A stretch of DNA of 34,243 bases from Eubacteriales bacterium (GCA_018385275.1 JAHAZM010000074.1:1-34243), one strand, 5' to 3'. Shown: positions 1 through 8,455, counted from the first letter of the stretch. The notes: generated from the sequence alone by a model not told the origin. Numbers and translations are program-made.

Positions 1-145
1 CCACAACCCGTTTGCCCCCCGCGACAAGCCGCCCCGGCTTGGACCCCGCGCGGGTGCGCCGGCGGCGGTGCGCGGCACCCCCAACCGGGCGGCCACCGCC
101 GCGGCCGCCGCTTCGTCCGTGCCGGCGCCGGCACGGACGCACAGG

Positions 146-364
146 TTATTCATCATCGTCAAGGCCGTTGTAGTTCTGCCTCCGTACGCTTTTGTATTCG
201 TCGTGATATCGGTAGTAGGGACAGGCGGGACGACGGGAGGCGCCCCCGTATTGACCAGCTATGTATTTTTCGTAATCGTCTTCATCGATACTGACGCGGC
301 AGATGTACTGGTCCATGACTTCATCATAGTCGTAATACACGCAGCTTTCACATAACGGTTCCAT
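146..364 (-). CDS. small Cys-rich conserved protein (DUF6472-like, 72 aa)
   Basis: Start moved to MEPLCESCVYYDYDE..., directly after an AAGGAGGG Shine-Dalgarno. Cys pattern CxxC...C...CPYY and a DEYxxVRRQ-like C-terminus are recalled for this family. Confidence 0.65.
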   Translation of the reverse strand: MEPLCESCVYYDYDEVMDQYICRVSIDEDDYEKYIAGQYGGASRRPACPYYRYHDEYKSVRRQNYNGLDDDE

Positions 365-390
365 AATATCCCTCCTTATTCTTGTTATAT

Positions 391-425
391 AAAAAGGGCG
401 CAGGGAGAACCCAGACGCCCTTTTT
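391..425 (-). terminator. Rho-independent terminator downstream of the 38-aa peptide gene
   Basis: AAAAAGGGCG ... CGCCCTTTTT inverted repeat with flanking A/T tracts. Confidence 0.7.
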
Positions 426-434
426 ATGCGTTTT

Positions 435-551
435 TTACCAGACCACGATACTTCCGCTGCCGGTTCCACCGTTGGTCAGGGAAGTCGTAACAACGTCGGT
501 TATTTCGAAAATGACGATTTCTAATTCCGGTTTTTCAAAAAACTCTTTCAT
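435..551 (-). CDS. 38-aa small protein MKEFFEKPELEIVIFEITDVVTTSLTNGGTGSGSIVVW
   Basis: ATG preceded by GGAAAGGAGAGAGG; consensus promoter upstream at 598-626; terminator immediately downstream at 391-425. Confidence 0.65.
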   Translation of the reverse strand: MKEFFEKPELEIVIFEITDVVTTSLTNGGTGSGSIVVW

Positions 552-597
552 ACGCCTCTCTCCTTTCCTACAACGATATAACCCTACTTTCAGTTTC

Positions 598-626
598 ATT
601 ATAGAAAAGCGAAGACGGCTTGTCAA
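598..626 (-). promoter_or_regulatory. SigmaA-type promoter TTGACA-N17-TATAAT for the 38-aa gene
   Basis: Exact consensus hexamers, 17-nt spacer, read on the minus strand. Confidence 0.75.
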
Positions 627-633
627 GTTATTT

Positions 634-834
634 TTAAGCGCGGGCGACGGCGTTTTTCCGGAACAGGAAAGAAATACTCCACAACCCGGCGATACCGACG
701 AGCACATAAATGATGCGTGCCCAGATCACGGCGCTTCCACCGAAGATCGCGGCGACGACGTCAAAATTGAACAGTCCCACGAGCAGCCAGTTGAGCGCTC
801 CGACGATCACAAGGACCAATGCGGTAATATCCAT
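634..834 (-). CDS. DUF378 family small membrane protein (YuzA-like)
   Basis: MDITALVLVIVGALNWLLVGLFNFDVV... two-TM DUF378 signature; good SD (AAGGAGGATCC). Confidence 0.85.
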   Translation of the reverse strand: MDITALVLVIVGALNWLLVGLFNFDVVAAIFGGSAVIWARIIYVLVGIAGLWSISFLFRKNAVARA

Positions 835-887
835 TTCGGGATCCTCCTTTTTTCAGAATTCAAGTTTATTCTTTCCCTGTTGCAAAC

Positions 888-920
888 AAAAAAAGCACGG
901 AAAAGTTTTCCGTGCTTTTT
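888..920 (-). terminator. Rho-independent terminator for the 932-1963 gene
   Basis: AAAAGCACGGAAAAGTTTTCCGTGCTTTTT long stem with U tract. Confidence 0.75.
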
Positions 921-931
921 GAGCAAAAATG

Positions 932-1963
932 TCAGGCGACGGGGAATTCGCCCGTTCCGCCGTCAACAAAAGACGAGGCGCCGACGTTGATATAGTATCC
1001 GATTCCGTTTTCGGCGTAGACTTTTTCGTCGCCGATGGTCAGATAGGGACGAATGATAAAGTGACCGTTGGCCATCTCGTTCATCGGGATGCTCTGTATG
1101 GTCAGCGCTCCCAGATACATGGTATTGTAATCCGCGGCATTGATCGTTTGAAGCGTACCGCTCGCGACGACGGCGTTCAGCGTGGTATAAACGGTGGTAG
1201 AGGACTCGTCCCAGTTTCTCAGCGTGACGCCGGTCTCGTCAACGGCTTTGACTTCAAAGCCCACGTTGACATAATTGAGCGCCGGAACGCCGATGACGAA
1301 ACGAAGGTCGCAGGTGCCGCCGGAAAGCTCGCTGTACTGGAAGCCCAGATAAGTCGGCTTGTGTTCCGTCACGCTCACCGTGGCGTCCTGAACGGAGACG
1401 GGCGACAGATCCGCGCCGTCGTAACCGATGACAAAGTCGTCGCTGGTCTTGTTGACCGTCACGCTGTAGTCAGCCACGGCAGCGGTGTCGACCGTGCAGC
1501 GGAAAGAGAAAAGGAGCGTATACGCGCCCAGATCGTTCGTGCCCGTGTGCGGGAATCCGTCCAGATCGGCGGTGTTGGCCAAAAACAGCATTTTCGACGG
1601 CGTGAAGGAAATATCGCCCAGCAGACTGGTGTCTTCGCTGCCGAAGGTCTCCAGCATATCGTGCAGCGCAGGATTGATGACGACGCTTTTGGATACGTAA
1701 GTCAGACCGGCTGAAAGCGTCAGAGGGAACGAGATCGTATCGACGTTGGCGTTGATCTTGGCGTAGACGTCGATGGTCACTTCGTCGGCGGCGCCGACGA
1801 ATGTGGCGGCAAAGCCGGACATCGAGACGGTGCCGTCAAAGCGCGGCGCGATCAGGATTTCCGCTTTGGGAGCGATGGCTTGTGCCGTGCCGGACGACAG
1901 AAGAGGAAGCATACCGAACGCAAAGGCGAAGGCAAGCACCAGAGAAAGGATCTGTTTTTTCAT
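932..1963 (-). CDS. secreted protein with signal peptide, possible cohesin-like beta-sandwich domain
   Basis: MKKQILSLVLAFAFAFGMLPLLSSGTAQA signal peptide; beta-rich mature region. ATG at 1963 has AAAGGAG at good spacing; the ORF track extends to an upstream TTG. Confidence 0.6.
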   Translation of the reverse strand: MKKQILSLVLAFAFAFGMLPLLSSGTAQAIAPKAEILIAPRFDGTVSMSGFAATFVGAADEVTIDVYAKINANVDTISFPLTLSAGLTYVSKSVVINPALHDMLETFGSEDTSLLGDISFTPSKMLFLANTADLDGFPHTGTNDLGAYTLLFSFRCTVDTAAVADYSVTVNKTSDDFVIGYDGADLSPVSVQDATVSVTEHKPTYLGFQYSELSGGTCDLRFVIGVPALNYVNVGFEVKAVDETGVTLRNWDESSTTVYTTLNAVVASGTLQTINAADYNTMYLGALTIQSIPMNEMANGHFIIRPYLTIGDEKVYAENGIGYYINVGASSFVDGGTGEFPVA

Positions 1964-1993
1964 ATTGAACAACTCCTTTTAAGGGATATTCAT

Positions 1994-2022
1994 ATTATAT
2001 GCCAATCTAAGAGCCTTGTCAA
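1994..2022 (-). promoter_or_regulatory. SigmaA-type promoter TTGACA-N17-TATAAT for the secreted protein gene
   Basis: Exact consensus with 17-nt spacer on the minus strand. Confidence 0.7.
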
Positions 2023-2038
2023 TCCTGCGTCGTATGGA

Positions 2039-2068
2039 AAAAGCCCGATCGGGTCGATCGGGCTTTGT
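2039..2068 (-). terminator. terminator of the PrsA-like gene
   Basis: AAGCCCGATCG-ACC-CGATCGGGCTTTTT on the minus strand, directly after the stop at 2079. Confidence 0.7.
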
Positions 2069-2078
2069 TGTCGGCGAA

Positions 2079-3554
2079 TCAGGTCACGTCGATGATGTCT
2101 TTCAGACGGTCATAGTGCTTTTCGATTTTGGCCTCCTGGAGCCATTGCGTGGAAAGGTCGGTCAAGAATGCGTCGACCGCTTTCGTGCTTTCGTTATTGA
2201 CGATGGTTTCCTTGACGGTCTCAAAGGGAACGGCGCCTTCTTCATAGGCGGCGACCTTTTTGATGATGTGATAGCCGTAATCGGTCGCGACGAGACCGCT
2301 GACGTCACCGACGTTTTCCAGCGCCAGCGGCGCGTCTTTGAACGCGGTCACGTACTTGGAGGTCTCGGGGCCGATCAGATAGGCCGCATCGTCCTTGACG
2401 ACGACACGGTTGCCGTCTTCGTCCGTGGTAATCATGCCGGTATCTTCGCCCTGTTCAAGGATCAGCGCGTCAAAATCGGCGCCTTCGGCGGTCGCGGCGG
2501 CAAGAAGATCGGTAGCCCGGTCAACGATGGTGGCCAGTTCTTCGTTCAGTTTGGCGTCGGCTTCGGCGGTCTTTTCTTCATAGGTCTTCAGGTACTCGGC
2601 CTTTTCCTCGTCGGAGATCCCGTCTTTTTCGGAATTGGTCTTTGCGGTGTTGGCCTCCGTGCGGAGAGCGGAGATAGCGCTCTGAGCCGTGGAGTCGATC
2701 TGGACAAGCAGGTTTTTATATCTGCCGTAACCGGCCGGGTAGTAAACAATGGTGCCCGTGGCGCTTTCGACCTTCGTCGGATCGCCGGTATACTCGGTCT
2801 GCTGCGTGGAAAGCAGCGTGTCATAGGCCTGTTTGGCTTCGTCGTCGCTGATCTTGGCGGCGTCGGCGCTCAGCGCGTCCTTCATTTTTTCGATAGCCTT
2901 TTCCATGTAATACTGCTTGTAAATATCTTCGCGGGTCTGACCGGCTTCTTCCAGACCTTTGTCATAATCCTGACGGGCTTCCTCGAGATATTTTTCCGCG
3001 ATTTCCGGTTCGGGAGTGGCGGTGGGCACGGGCGTCGGCGCGGGCTTGGGCGTGCGGGTCGGCTCGGGCGTTTCCGTCGGCTCAGGTGTCGCGGTCGGCT
3101 CGGGCGTTTCGGTAGCCGGCGGCGCGGTCGTCGCTTCGGCGGCCGTCTGTTTGGAAAGCGCGCTTTCGCGGACGGCTTGTTCGATGTCTGCTTCCGCTTT
3201 GTCGCGGCATTCTTTCTTTTCTTCTTCAGTCAGACCGTCGAGATAGCCGAGAGATACGGCTTTCTGCTCTTCGATCTTATTCTGAATGAGCGTATTCAGG
3301 ATGCTGTTGGCCTGATTCTTAAAAAAGCTGGCGTAGCGGGAATCGCTCGGAGAGATCCCGTATCCGTAATAGTACTGGTAGACGTAGTTCAGGTAGATGT
3401 TGTAAAAATCCTTTTTCAGGATCTCGTCGCCGTTAACCTTGACGATGACCTGAGCCATGTCGCGTTCGGTATTGGTGGTGATGATGGTTCCGCAGGAGCA
3501 GAGCAGCACCAGAACGGAGAGCACCGCAACCGCGGCGCAGATGAGTTTTTTCAT
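2079..3554 (-). CDS. PrsA/SurA-like peptidylprolyl isomerase lipoprotein (parvulin type)
   Basis: Lipoprotein signal (VLVLLCSCGT); SurA-like N-terminal helices; ...DYGYHIIKKV parvulin motif near the C-terminus; Pro/Thr-rich linker. Confidence 0.85.
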   Translation of the reverse strand: MKKLICAAVAVLSVLVLLCSCGTIITTNTERDMAQVIVKVNGDEILKKDFYNIYLNYVYQYYYGYGISPSDSRYASFFKNQANSILNTLIQNKIEEQKAVSLGYLDGLTEEEKKECRDKAEADIEQAVRESALSKQTAAEATTAPPATETPEPTATPEPTETPEPTRTPKPAPTPVPTATPEPEIAEKYLEEARQDYDKGLEEAGQTREDIYKQYYMEKAIEKMKDALSADAAKISDDEAKQAYDTLLSTQQTEYTGDPTKVESATGTIVYYPAGYGRYKNLLVQIDSTAQSAISALRTEANTAKTNSEKDGISDEEKAEYLKTYEEKTAEADAKLNEELATIVDRATDLLAAATAEGADFDALILEQGEDTGMITTDEDGNRVVVKDDAAYLIGPETSKYVTAFKDAPLALENVGDVSGLVATDYGYHIIKKVAAYEEGAVPFETVKETIVNNESTKAVDAFLTDLSTQWLQEAKIEKHYDRLKDIIDVT

Positions 3555-3587
3555 AAAAAAGACTCCTTCGTAAGAATAGCAACTTTC

Positions 3588-3616
3588 ATTATATACAAAA
3601 TCCGGCAGTTTTGCAA
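3588..3616 (-). promoter_or_regulatory. promoter TTGCAA-N17-TATAAT upstream of the PrsA-like gene
   Basis: -10 exact, -35 4/6 match, 17-nt spacer. Confidence 0.55.
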
Positions 3617-3625
3617 GTAAAGTTT

Positions 3626-4375
3626 TCAGATGCCGTCCCCGCCGTCTCCGCCCGCCACTTCGGCGCCCGGAGAGGCGACTTCGCCGGCAGCGTCCGCGAC
3701 TTCGCCGGCGGCATGTTCAGACGGTTCCCGTCCGTCTTCAGCCGGTTTGATTTCTTCGTCGGTGTTTTTCTTAACGGGCGGCTCCTCGCTCTCCGATTCG
3801 ATCGGTTGACGTTCGTTGTCGAGCATGGTATGCAACATCGCTTCGTCCTGATTTTCTTCCTGCTTTTCCGCTCCGGAACGAGCGAAAACGAAAGCGCGCA
3901 GCGTTTCGACGTCGGCAGGTTCCATGCCGCGCTTGGGCAGTTGGATCCGGTTCAAACCGTTGAGATCGAAAACGAAGGCTTGTCCGGTTTCCTTGCAGGC
4001 GGCGAGGTTTTCCCAGCGTACGCACAGGTCCGCGGCCTCGCAGGAGAAACGAAGCGTCTCCTGATCGAAACGGACGGTCAGTTCGTTATAGGCCGCCGAT
4101 TCTTCATTGCGCCGATTGGCGACGGAACGGCAGATCAGGATAAAGATCACGTCCACGACGAGGATGACGCCGGCGATGAGGCCGAGATTGGCCAGAATAT
4201 TGGGCATCAGCAACGAGTGCCCGGCGCCGAGCTTGTTGTAGATCGAATAAACCGAATACCCGCCGAAAGCCAGAAAAGCCGCGATCGAGATGATGATGAT
4301 CTGGAACCAAAGTTCGCTCATAATGAAGCGAAAATGATCCTTGCCGTCGATATGCACGCTGAATTTCGTTTCCAT
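3626..4375 (-). CDS. two-TM membrane protein with YcxB-like domain
   Basis: Two hydrophobic helices followed by a YcxB-like region (ELTVRFDQETLRFSCE...WENLAACKETGQAFVFDLNGLNRIQLPKR); acidic C-terminal tail. Confidence 0.6.
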   Translation of the reverse strand: METKFSVHIDGKDHFRFIMSELWFQIIIISIAAFLAFGGYSVYSIYNKLGAGHSLLMPNILANLGLIAGVILVVDVIFILICRSVANRRNEESAAYNELTVRFDQETLRFSCEAADLCVRWENLAACKETGQAFVFDLNGLNRIQLPKRGMEPADVETLRAFVFARSGAEKQEENQDEAMLHTMLDNERQPIESESEEPPVKKNTDEEIKPAEDGREPSEHAAGEVADAAGEVASPGAEVAGGDGGDGI

Positions 4376-4429
4376 AGTACCTACTCCTAAGTTTTTTTAT
4401 TTTTCATCATAAGAGCGCCTGACGCCGCG

Positions 4430-5626
4430 TTATCCTTTCGTTCCTTTGCCGGAATAACTCTTGAGCACTTTGGAATCGTAAGAATACTGATTGGCCCGGC
4501 TGTCGGCGTAGGCTTTGAGTCCGCAGTCCACGATGCGGTCGATCAGGTCGGAATACCGGACGCCCAGCGGCTCCCAAAGATAGAAAGCGAAAGAACCGGG
4601 GATCGTGTTGATCTCGTTGATATAGAGCGAACCGTCGGCCTTGTCAATGATATAGTCGATCCGCACGACGCCTCGGCAGTCCAGCAGACGGAACGCTTTG
4701 GCGGTCATGGCGCGTACGCGGGCGGTCAGTTCATCGCCGATCGGCGCGGGAATGATGCGGGAGAGATTGGTCATGCCGCCTTTGCCGCCGCTTTTGCCGC
4801 CTTTGACCGGAGCGTTTTTGCCGCCGCCGATGTATTTGTCGTCAAAGCTCAGGAATTCCTCCCAGGTGACGGGTTGCTCGCATACGGAGGTGTCGACTTC
4901 GCTGCCGTAGCCGACGGCGGAGCAGTTGACCTCCATCAGTTCGTTCACGCCGCGTTCCGCCAGGATGCGCCGGTCATAATACGAGGCTACTTCCACGGCG
5001 TGCCTCAGTTCCGACCGGTCATGGGCTTTACTGATGCCGATGCTGGAGCCCAGATTGGCCGGTTTGATGAAAACCGGGTAGGGCACGGCCGCTTCGATGC
5101 GATCCAAAATCCTTTCCGGATCGGCGGCGAACTCGCCGCGGTCGAAATATACATAGTCAAGCACGGGCAGTCCCGCGCCGCGGAAAGCCGCCTTCATGAG
5201 GATCTTGTCCATGCCGACGCTGCCGCCGAGCACGCCGGAAGAAGCCAACGGAACGCCCGCCAACTGGAACAGACCGGCCAGTGAGCCGTCTTCTCCGTTC
5301 AGGCCGTGCATGGCGGGGATCACGCAGTCGATATGCCGTTTTTCCGGCGCTTTGGCGAACAAACCGGTCTTGGCCGTTTGTTCGACCAGTTCGCCGGTGC
5401 TGGTGTTGACGTAAACGGGTGTGACGGCTTTTTCGTCAAATTCCGTATAAAAAGCCGCGCTCAGCAGTTTTTCGCCCGTGAACCAGCGGCCGTCGCCGTC
5501 GATATAGACGGGCAGGACGTCATATTTGTTCCGGTCGATATTTTCCATGAGCTGGAGCCCGGTGATAACGGAGATGTCGTGCTCGCAGCTTTTTCCGCCG
5601 AAAACGACGGCGAGCGTTTGTTTCAT
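4430..5626 (-). CDS. ddl: D-alanine--D-alanine ligase family protein
   Basis: GGKSCEHDISVITGLQ, FIKPANLGSSIGISK, YINEINTIPGS ATP-grasp/Ddl motifs. Confidence 0.9.
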   Translation of the reverse strand: MKQTLAVVFGGKSCEHDISVITGLQLMENIDRNKYDVLPVYIDGDGRWFTGEKLLSAAFYTEFDEKAVTPVYVNTSTGELVEQTAKTGLFAKAPEKRHIDCVIPAMHGLNGEDGSLAGLFQLAGVPLASSGVLGGSVGMDKILMKAAFRGAGLPVLDYVYFDRGEFAADPERILDRIEAAVPYPVFIKPANLGSSIGISKAHDRSELRHAVEVASYYDRRILAERGVNELMEVNCSAVGYGSEVDTSVCEQPVTWEEFLSFDDKYIGGGKNAPVKGGKSGGKGGMTNLSRIIPAPIGDELTARVRAMTAKAFRLLDCRGVVRIDYIIDKADGSLYINEINTIPGSFAFYLWEPLGVRYSDLIDRIVDCGLKAYADSRANQYSYDSKVLKSYSGKGTKG

Positions 5627-5641
5627 GAGAATCTCTCCTTT

Positions 5642-7237
5642 TCAGTCGTAGTTATCCGGCAGGTCGTTCTCGAACAGAACGGTGTCTCCGGCGGTGATCA
5701 GCGTCTGCATTTTGGCGGTGGCGTCGTTGAACGTGCGCACGGCGAAGACTCGTTCGCCTTCTTTCATGCCGCCGCTCGTCGCGCCGGCTATCAGGGGAGC
5801 TACCCGCGCCGGACTGCCCACGAGGATGGCCAGATCCGCGTACGCGGCGATCTGTTCGCCGAAACGGCGGTTGAGCGCCTCCTGTTCGGCGCCGAGCTCC
5901 ACCATGCCGGGCGTGACGATCAATTTTTTGCCCGGGAAACAAGCCAACGTCCGGAGCGCTTCCAACGCGCCGCCGGGGTTGGAATTGAATGCGTCGTCGA
6001 TAACTGTGACGGCGCCGGGGATCAGCTGCAGCCGGTGTTCGGTCGGCTCGAGCAGAGCGACGCCGCGCGCGATCTCCTCCGGGGTCAGGCCCAGTTCAAG
6101 AGCCAGCGCCGCGCAGCCGACGATATTGAGGATGTTATGACTGCCCAAAAGCCTTGTTCGGCATGCCACGCGCATACCGGTATGACGGAAAACCAGCGTG
6201 AACCGGCTTCCCTGCGCGTCCGTACTCGCGTCTGCGACCGTGACGGGGCTTTCGTCGCCCTCCCGGGCATAGAGCCGCACCGGCGCGGCCGCTTTCCGTG
6301 CGGCCAGCTCCCGGCAGATCTCGTTTTCTCCGTTGAGGAACGCGGCGCCGTCGGCCGGCAGCGCTTTGACGAGCGCGTATTTGGTTTCCGTGATGGCTTC
6401 CTGACTGCCGAAGGTTTCCAGATGCTGCGCGCCCACGCTCGTCAGGATTCCGTACTGCGGACGGACGATCCGGCACAGTTCGGCGATGTCGCCCTTGTGC
6501 GCCGCGCCCATTTCCGCGATGAAAATATCATAGCTGTCGTCGAGTTTGTCATTCACGCAGCGGCTGATCCCGTTGGGTGTGTTGTAGCTCGCCGGCGTGC
6601 AAAGCACTTTGTAACGAACGCCCAGGATCGTGGCCAAGATGAATTTCGTACTCGTTTTGCCGTAACTGCCGGTAATACCGATCCGGCGGCAGCGCGAGGC
6701 CATCAGCTTATTGTGAGCCTTGGAAACGTAGTAGCGGCGGATCGCGATCTCGACCGGATTGACCAGAAGCGCGGCCGTCAGCACCCAGAGCGGCAGCAGC
6801 ACGGCGCCGGTAAAGGGCATGCCCAGCAGGCACAAGCCCGCTTCGACGGCGACGATCACGATTGCGAGCGCGGCGTAGAGCCGCTTGATGCGGGCGGTGA
6901 AAACGAGTTTTTTCTTGAACTCGGTCTTGTTATAGCGAAGGATATAGGTCAGCATAAAGCCTGCGTATACGAGCGTCGGCAGGATGTGCCGTACGGCGAC
7001 GGCCGCGACGACGTTCCAGCTCCCGGTCAGATAGGGCAGTCCGAAATACAGCAGCTGCGCCGGCGCGGCGGCCAGAAGCAGTGAAAACAGCCATTTTTCG
7101 ACCGCGCCCCGCACGTGCCACAGGAGATAGCCCCGGTAATGATAGGTCTCCAGCTGAAAGATATGGATGGCATGACGTGCCCCGATCAGCATCAGAACGG
7201 CGACGACAGCGCCGACGACGGCGAGATACCAGGTCAT
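5642..7237 (-). CDS. murF: Mur ligase family protein, MurF-like, with N-terminal multi-TM region
   Basis: GITGSYGKTSTK P-loop, DDAFNSNP motif, Mur ligase C-terminal domain; adjacent to ddl; N-terminal ~180 aa contains several hydrophobic helices. Confidence 0.8.
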   Translation of the reverse strand: MTWYLAVVGAVVAVLMLIGARHAIHIFQLETYHYRGYLLWHVRGAVEKWLFSLLLAAAPAQLLYFGLPYLTGSWNVVAAVAVRHILPTLVYAGFMLTYILRYNKTEFKKKLVFTARIKRLYAALAIVIVAVEAGLCLLGMPFTGAVLLPLWVLTAALLVNPVEIAIRRYYVSKAHNKLMASRCRRIGITGSYGKTSTKFILATILGVRYKVLCTPASYNTPNGISRCVNDKLDDSYDIFIAEMGAAHKGDIAELCRIVRPQYGILTSVGAQHLETFGSQEAITETKYALVKALPADGAAFLNGENEICRELAARKAAAPVRLYAREGDESPVTVADASTDAQGSRFTLVFRHTGMRVACRTRLLGSHNILNIVGCAALALELGLTPEEIARGVALLEPTEHRLQLIPGAVTVIDDAFNSNPGGALEALRTLACFPGKKLIVTPGMVELGAEQEALNRRFGEQIAAYADLAILVGSPARVAPLIAGATSGGMKEGERVFAVRTFNDATAKMQTLITAGDTVLFENDLPDNYD

Positions 7238-7989
7238 GACTCCGCCTCCTTGAAAAAGCTTTTGGCGATCAGATTGAAGCGAGCGGCCTGCTCGAGAAAT
7301 ACGAAATGCGTCCCCTCCAGCTCGACGAGCGCGCAGTCGGGGATCTCCTTTTCCATTTTATGCGCCATATACAACGGCGTGGCCGTGTCGTTTTTGCCCC
7401 AGAGAAGGAGCGTGGGCGCCTGGATGCGCGGCAAGGTCTCCGACAGATCCCGGTTGACGATTTTGGAAAACGTCGCCCGTTCGTTGGGTTTGAGGATCGC
7501 GTAGTCGCTCGAACCGTGTTTCTTCGCCAGTTTTTCGGTATCCAGTCCGAAGAGACGAGCGAAAAACTTCCCGATTTTATAAGTACAGACCTTCCAGTAA
7601 TACCGCAGCGTGCGCTTGGGGCGGATGCCCGCGCCGCCGGTGATGAGGAGCCGACGCACCCGTTCCGGGTGTCCGGAAGCGATCAGCAGACCGACGCGCG
7701 CGCCGAAAGAATGGCACACCAGATCGACGCGCCCGAGATTCAGCTCGTTGAGGAAAGCCAGCGTTACGGCCGCATACCGGTCGATATCCCAGATCCCGTC
7801 GATGGGACTGCTGGCGCCGTGTCCGGGGAAACTCGGCGCATAGACCGTGTGGTCCTCGGCCAGAGCATCGATCAGGACGCGCATGGTAGAACAGTCGCAG
7901 CCCCATCCGTGAAGCACGACCAAAGACGGCCCGCTGCCGTCGACAGTATATTCAATATCGCAGCCGTCCGCTTTAATAAACAAGCTCAT
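7234..7989 (-). CDS. alpha/beta hydrolase
   Basis: LVVLHGWGCDCSTM, CHSFGARVGLL nucleophile elbow (GHSxG-like), LLLWGKNDTATP, EGTHF catalytic His. 4-nt ATGA overlap with murF. Confidence 0.85.
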   Translation of the reverse strand: MSLFIKADGCDIEYTVDGSGPSLVVLHGWGCDCSTMRVLIDALAEDHTVYAPSFPGHGASSPIDGIWDIDRYAAVTLAFLNELNLGRVDLVCHSFGARVGLLIASGHPERVRRLLITGGAGIRPKRTLRYYWKVCTYKIGKFFARLFGLDTEKLAKKHGSSDYAILKPNERATFSKIVNRDLSETLPRIQAPTLLLWGKNDTATPLYMAHKMEKEIPDCALVELEGTHFVFLEQAARFNLIAKSFFKEAES

Positions 7990-8416
7990 AATTCATTATT
8001 ATAGCATCATCCGACGGGTCTGTATAATAGTTTTTGCGGAAACCCGCCCGTTGAAAACCGGTTTTCTCGTACAAGGCGATAGCAGGGAGGTTCCGGGAAC
8101 GGACTTCAAGGGTCAGACCGGTGGCTTCCCGCTCGCGCGCGCCGGCTTTCAGCGCTTCGATCAGTCCCGTCGCGATCCCGCGCCGCCGGACGGCGGCAAA
8201 TACCGCCACGTTATTGATATAGACCACGTCGGCGCCCATAAACGATCCGACGTAGCCGAGGACCCGGCCGTCTTCCACGGCGATGTAATACAAACCAAAA
8301 GGGGAATTAAGTTGGTCCGTGATGTCGCGCAGCGTCCATGGGTGAGCAAAGCACGCCCGCTCCAGTTCGCAGACCTGATTGACGTACCAAGGGGTCAGGG
8401 GCTTGTATTCGATCAA
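7973..8416 (-). CDS. rimI: GNAT acetyltransferase, ribosomal protein alanine N-acetyltransferase RimI-like
   Basis: ACFAHPWTLRDI, YINNVAVFAAVRRRGIATGLIEAL, LEVRSRNLPAIALYEKTGFQRAGFRKNYY. Confidence 0.88.
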   Translation of the reverse strand: MIEYKPLTPWYVNQVCELERACFAHPWTLRDITDQLNSPFGLYYIAVEDGRVLGYVGSFMGADVVYINNVAVFAAVRRRGIATGLIEALKAGAREREATGLTLEVRSRNLPAIALYEKTGFQRAGFRKNYYTDPSDDAIIMNYELVY

Positions 8417-8455
8417 AGCAATCCCTCCCGGATTCCATTATATGTATAGTATATC

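Noticed and set aside
68-355. 95-aa plus-strand ORF over the GC-rich edge
   Set aside because: Ala-rich and spans the composition change at ~140; opposite a better-supported minus-strand gene.
3003-3134. Possible short tandem repeat or CRISPR-like array
   Set aside because: The repetition is codon-level (PEPT linker in a CDS); no constant repeat/spacer pattern. No CRISPR array was seen in the window.
2016-3620. 534-aa plus-strand ORF opposite the PrsA-like gene
   Set aside because: Shadow ORF; Gly/Arg/Phe-rich composition, spans the promoter and terminator of the real minus-strand gene.
5306-7084. 592-aa plus-strand ORF opposite ddl/murF
   Set aside because: Shadow ORF crossing two well-supported genes; no domain recognised.
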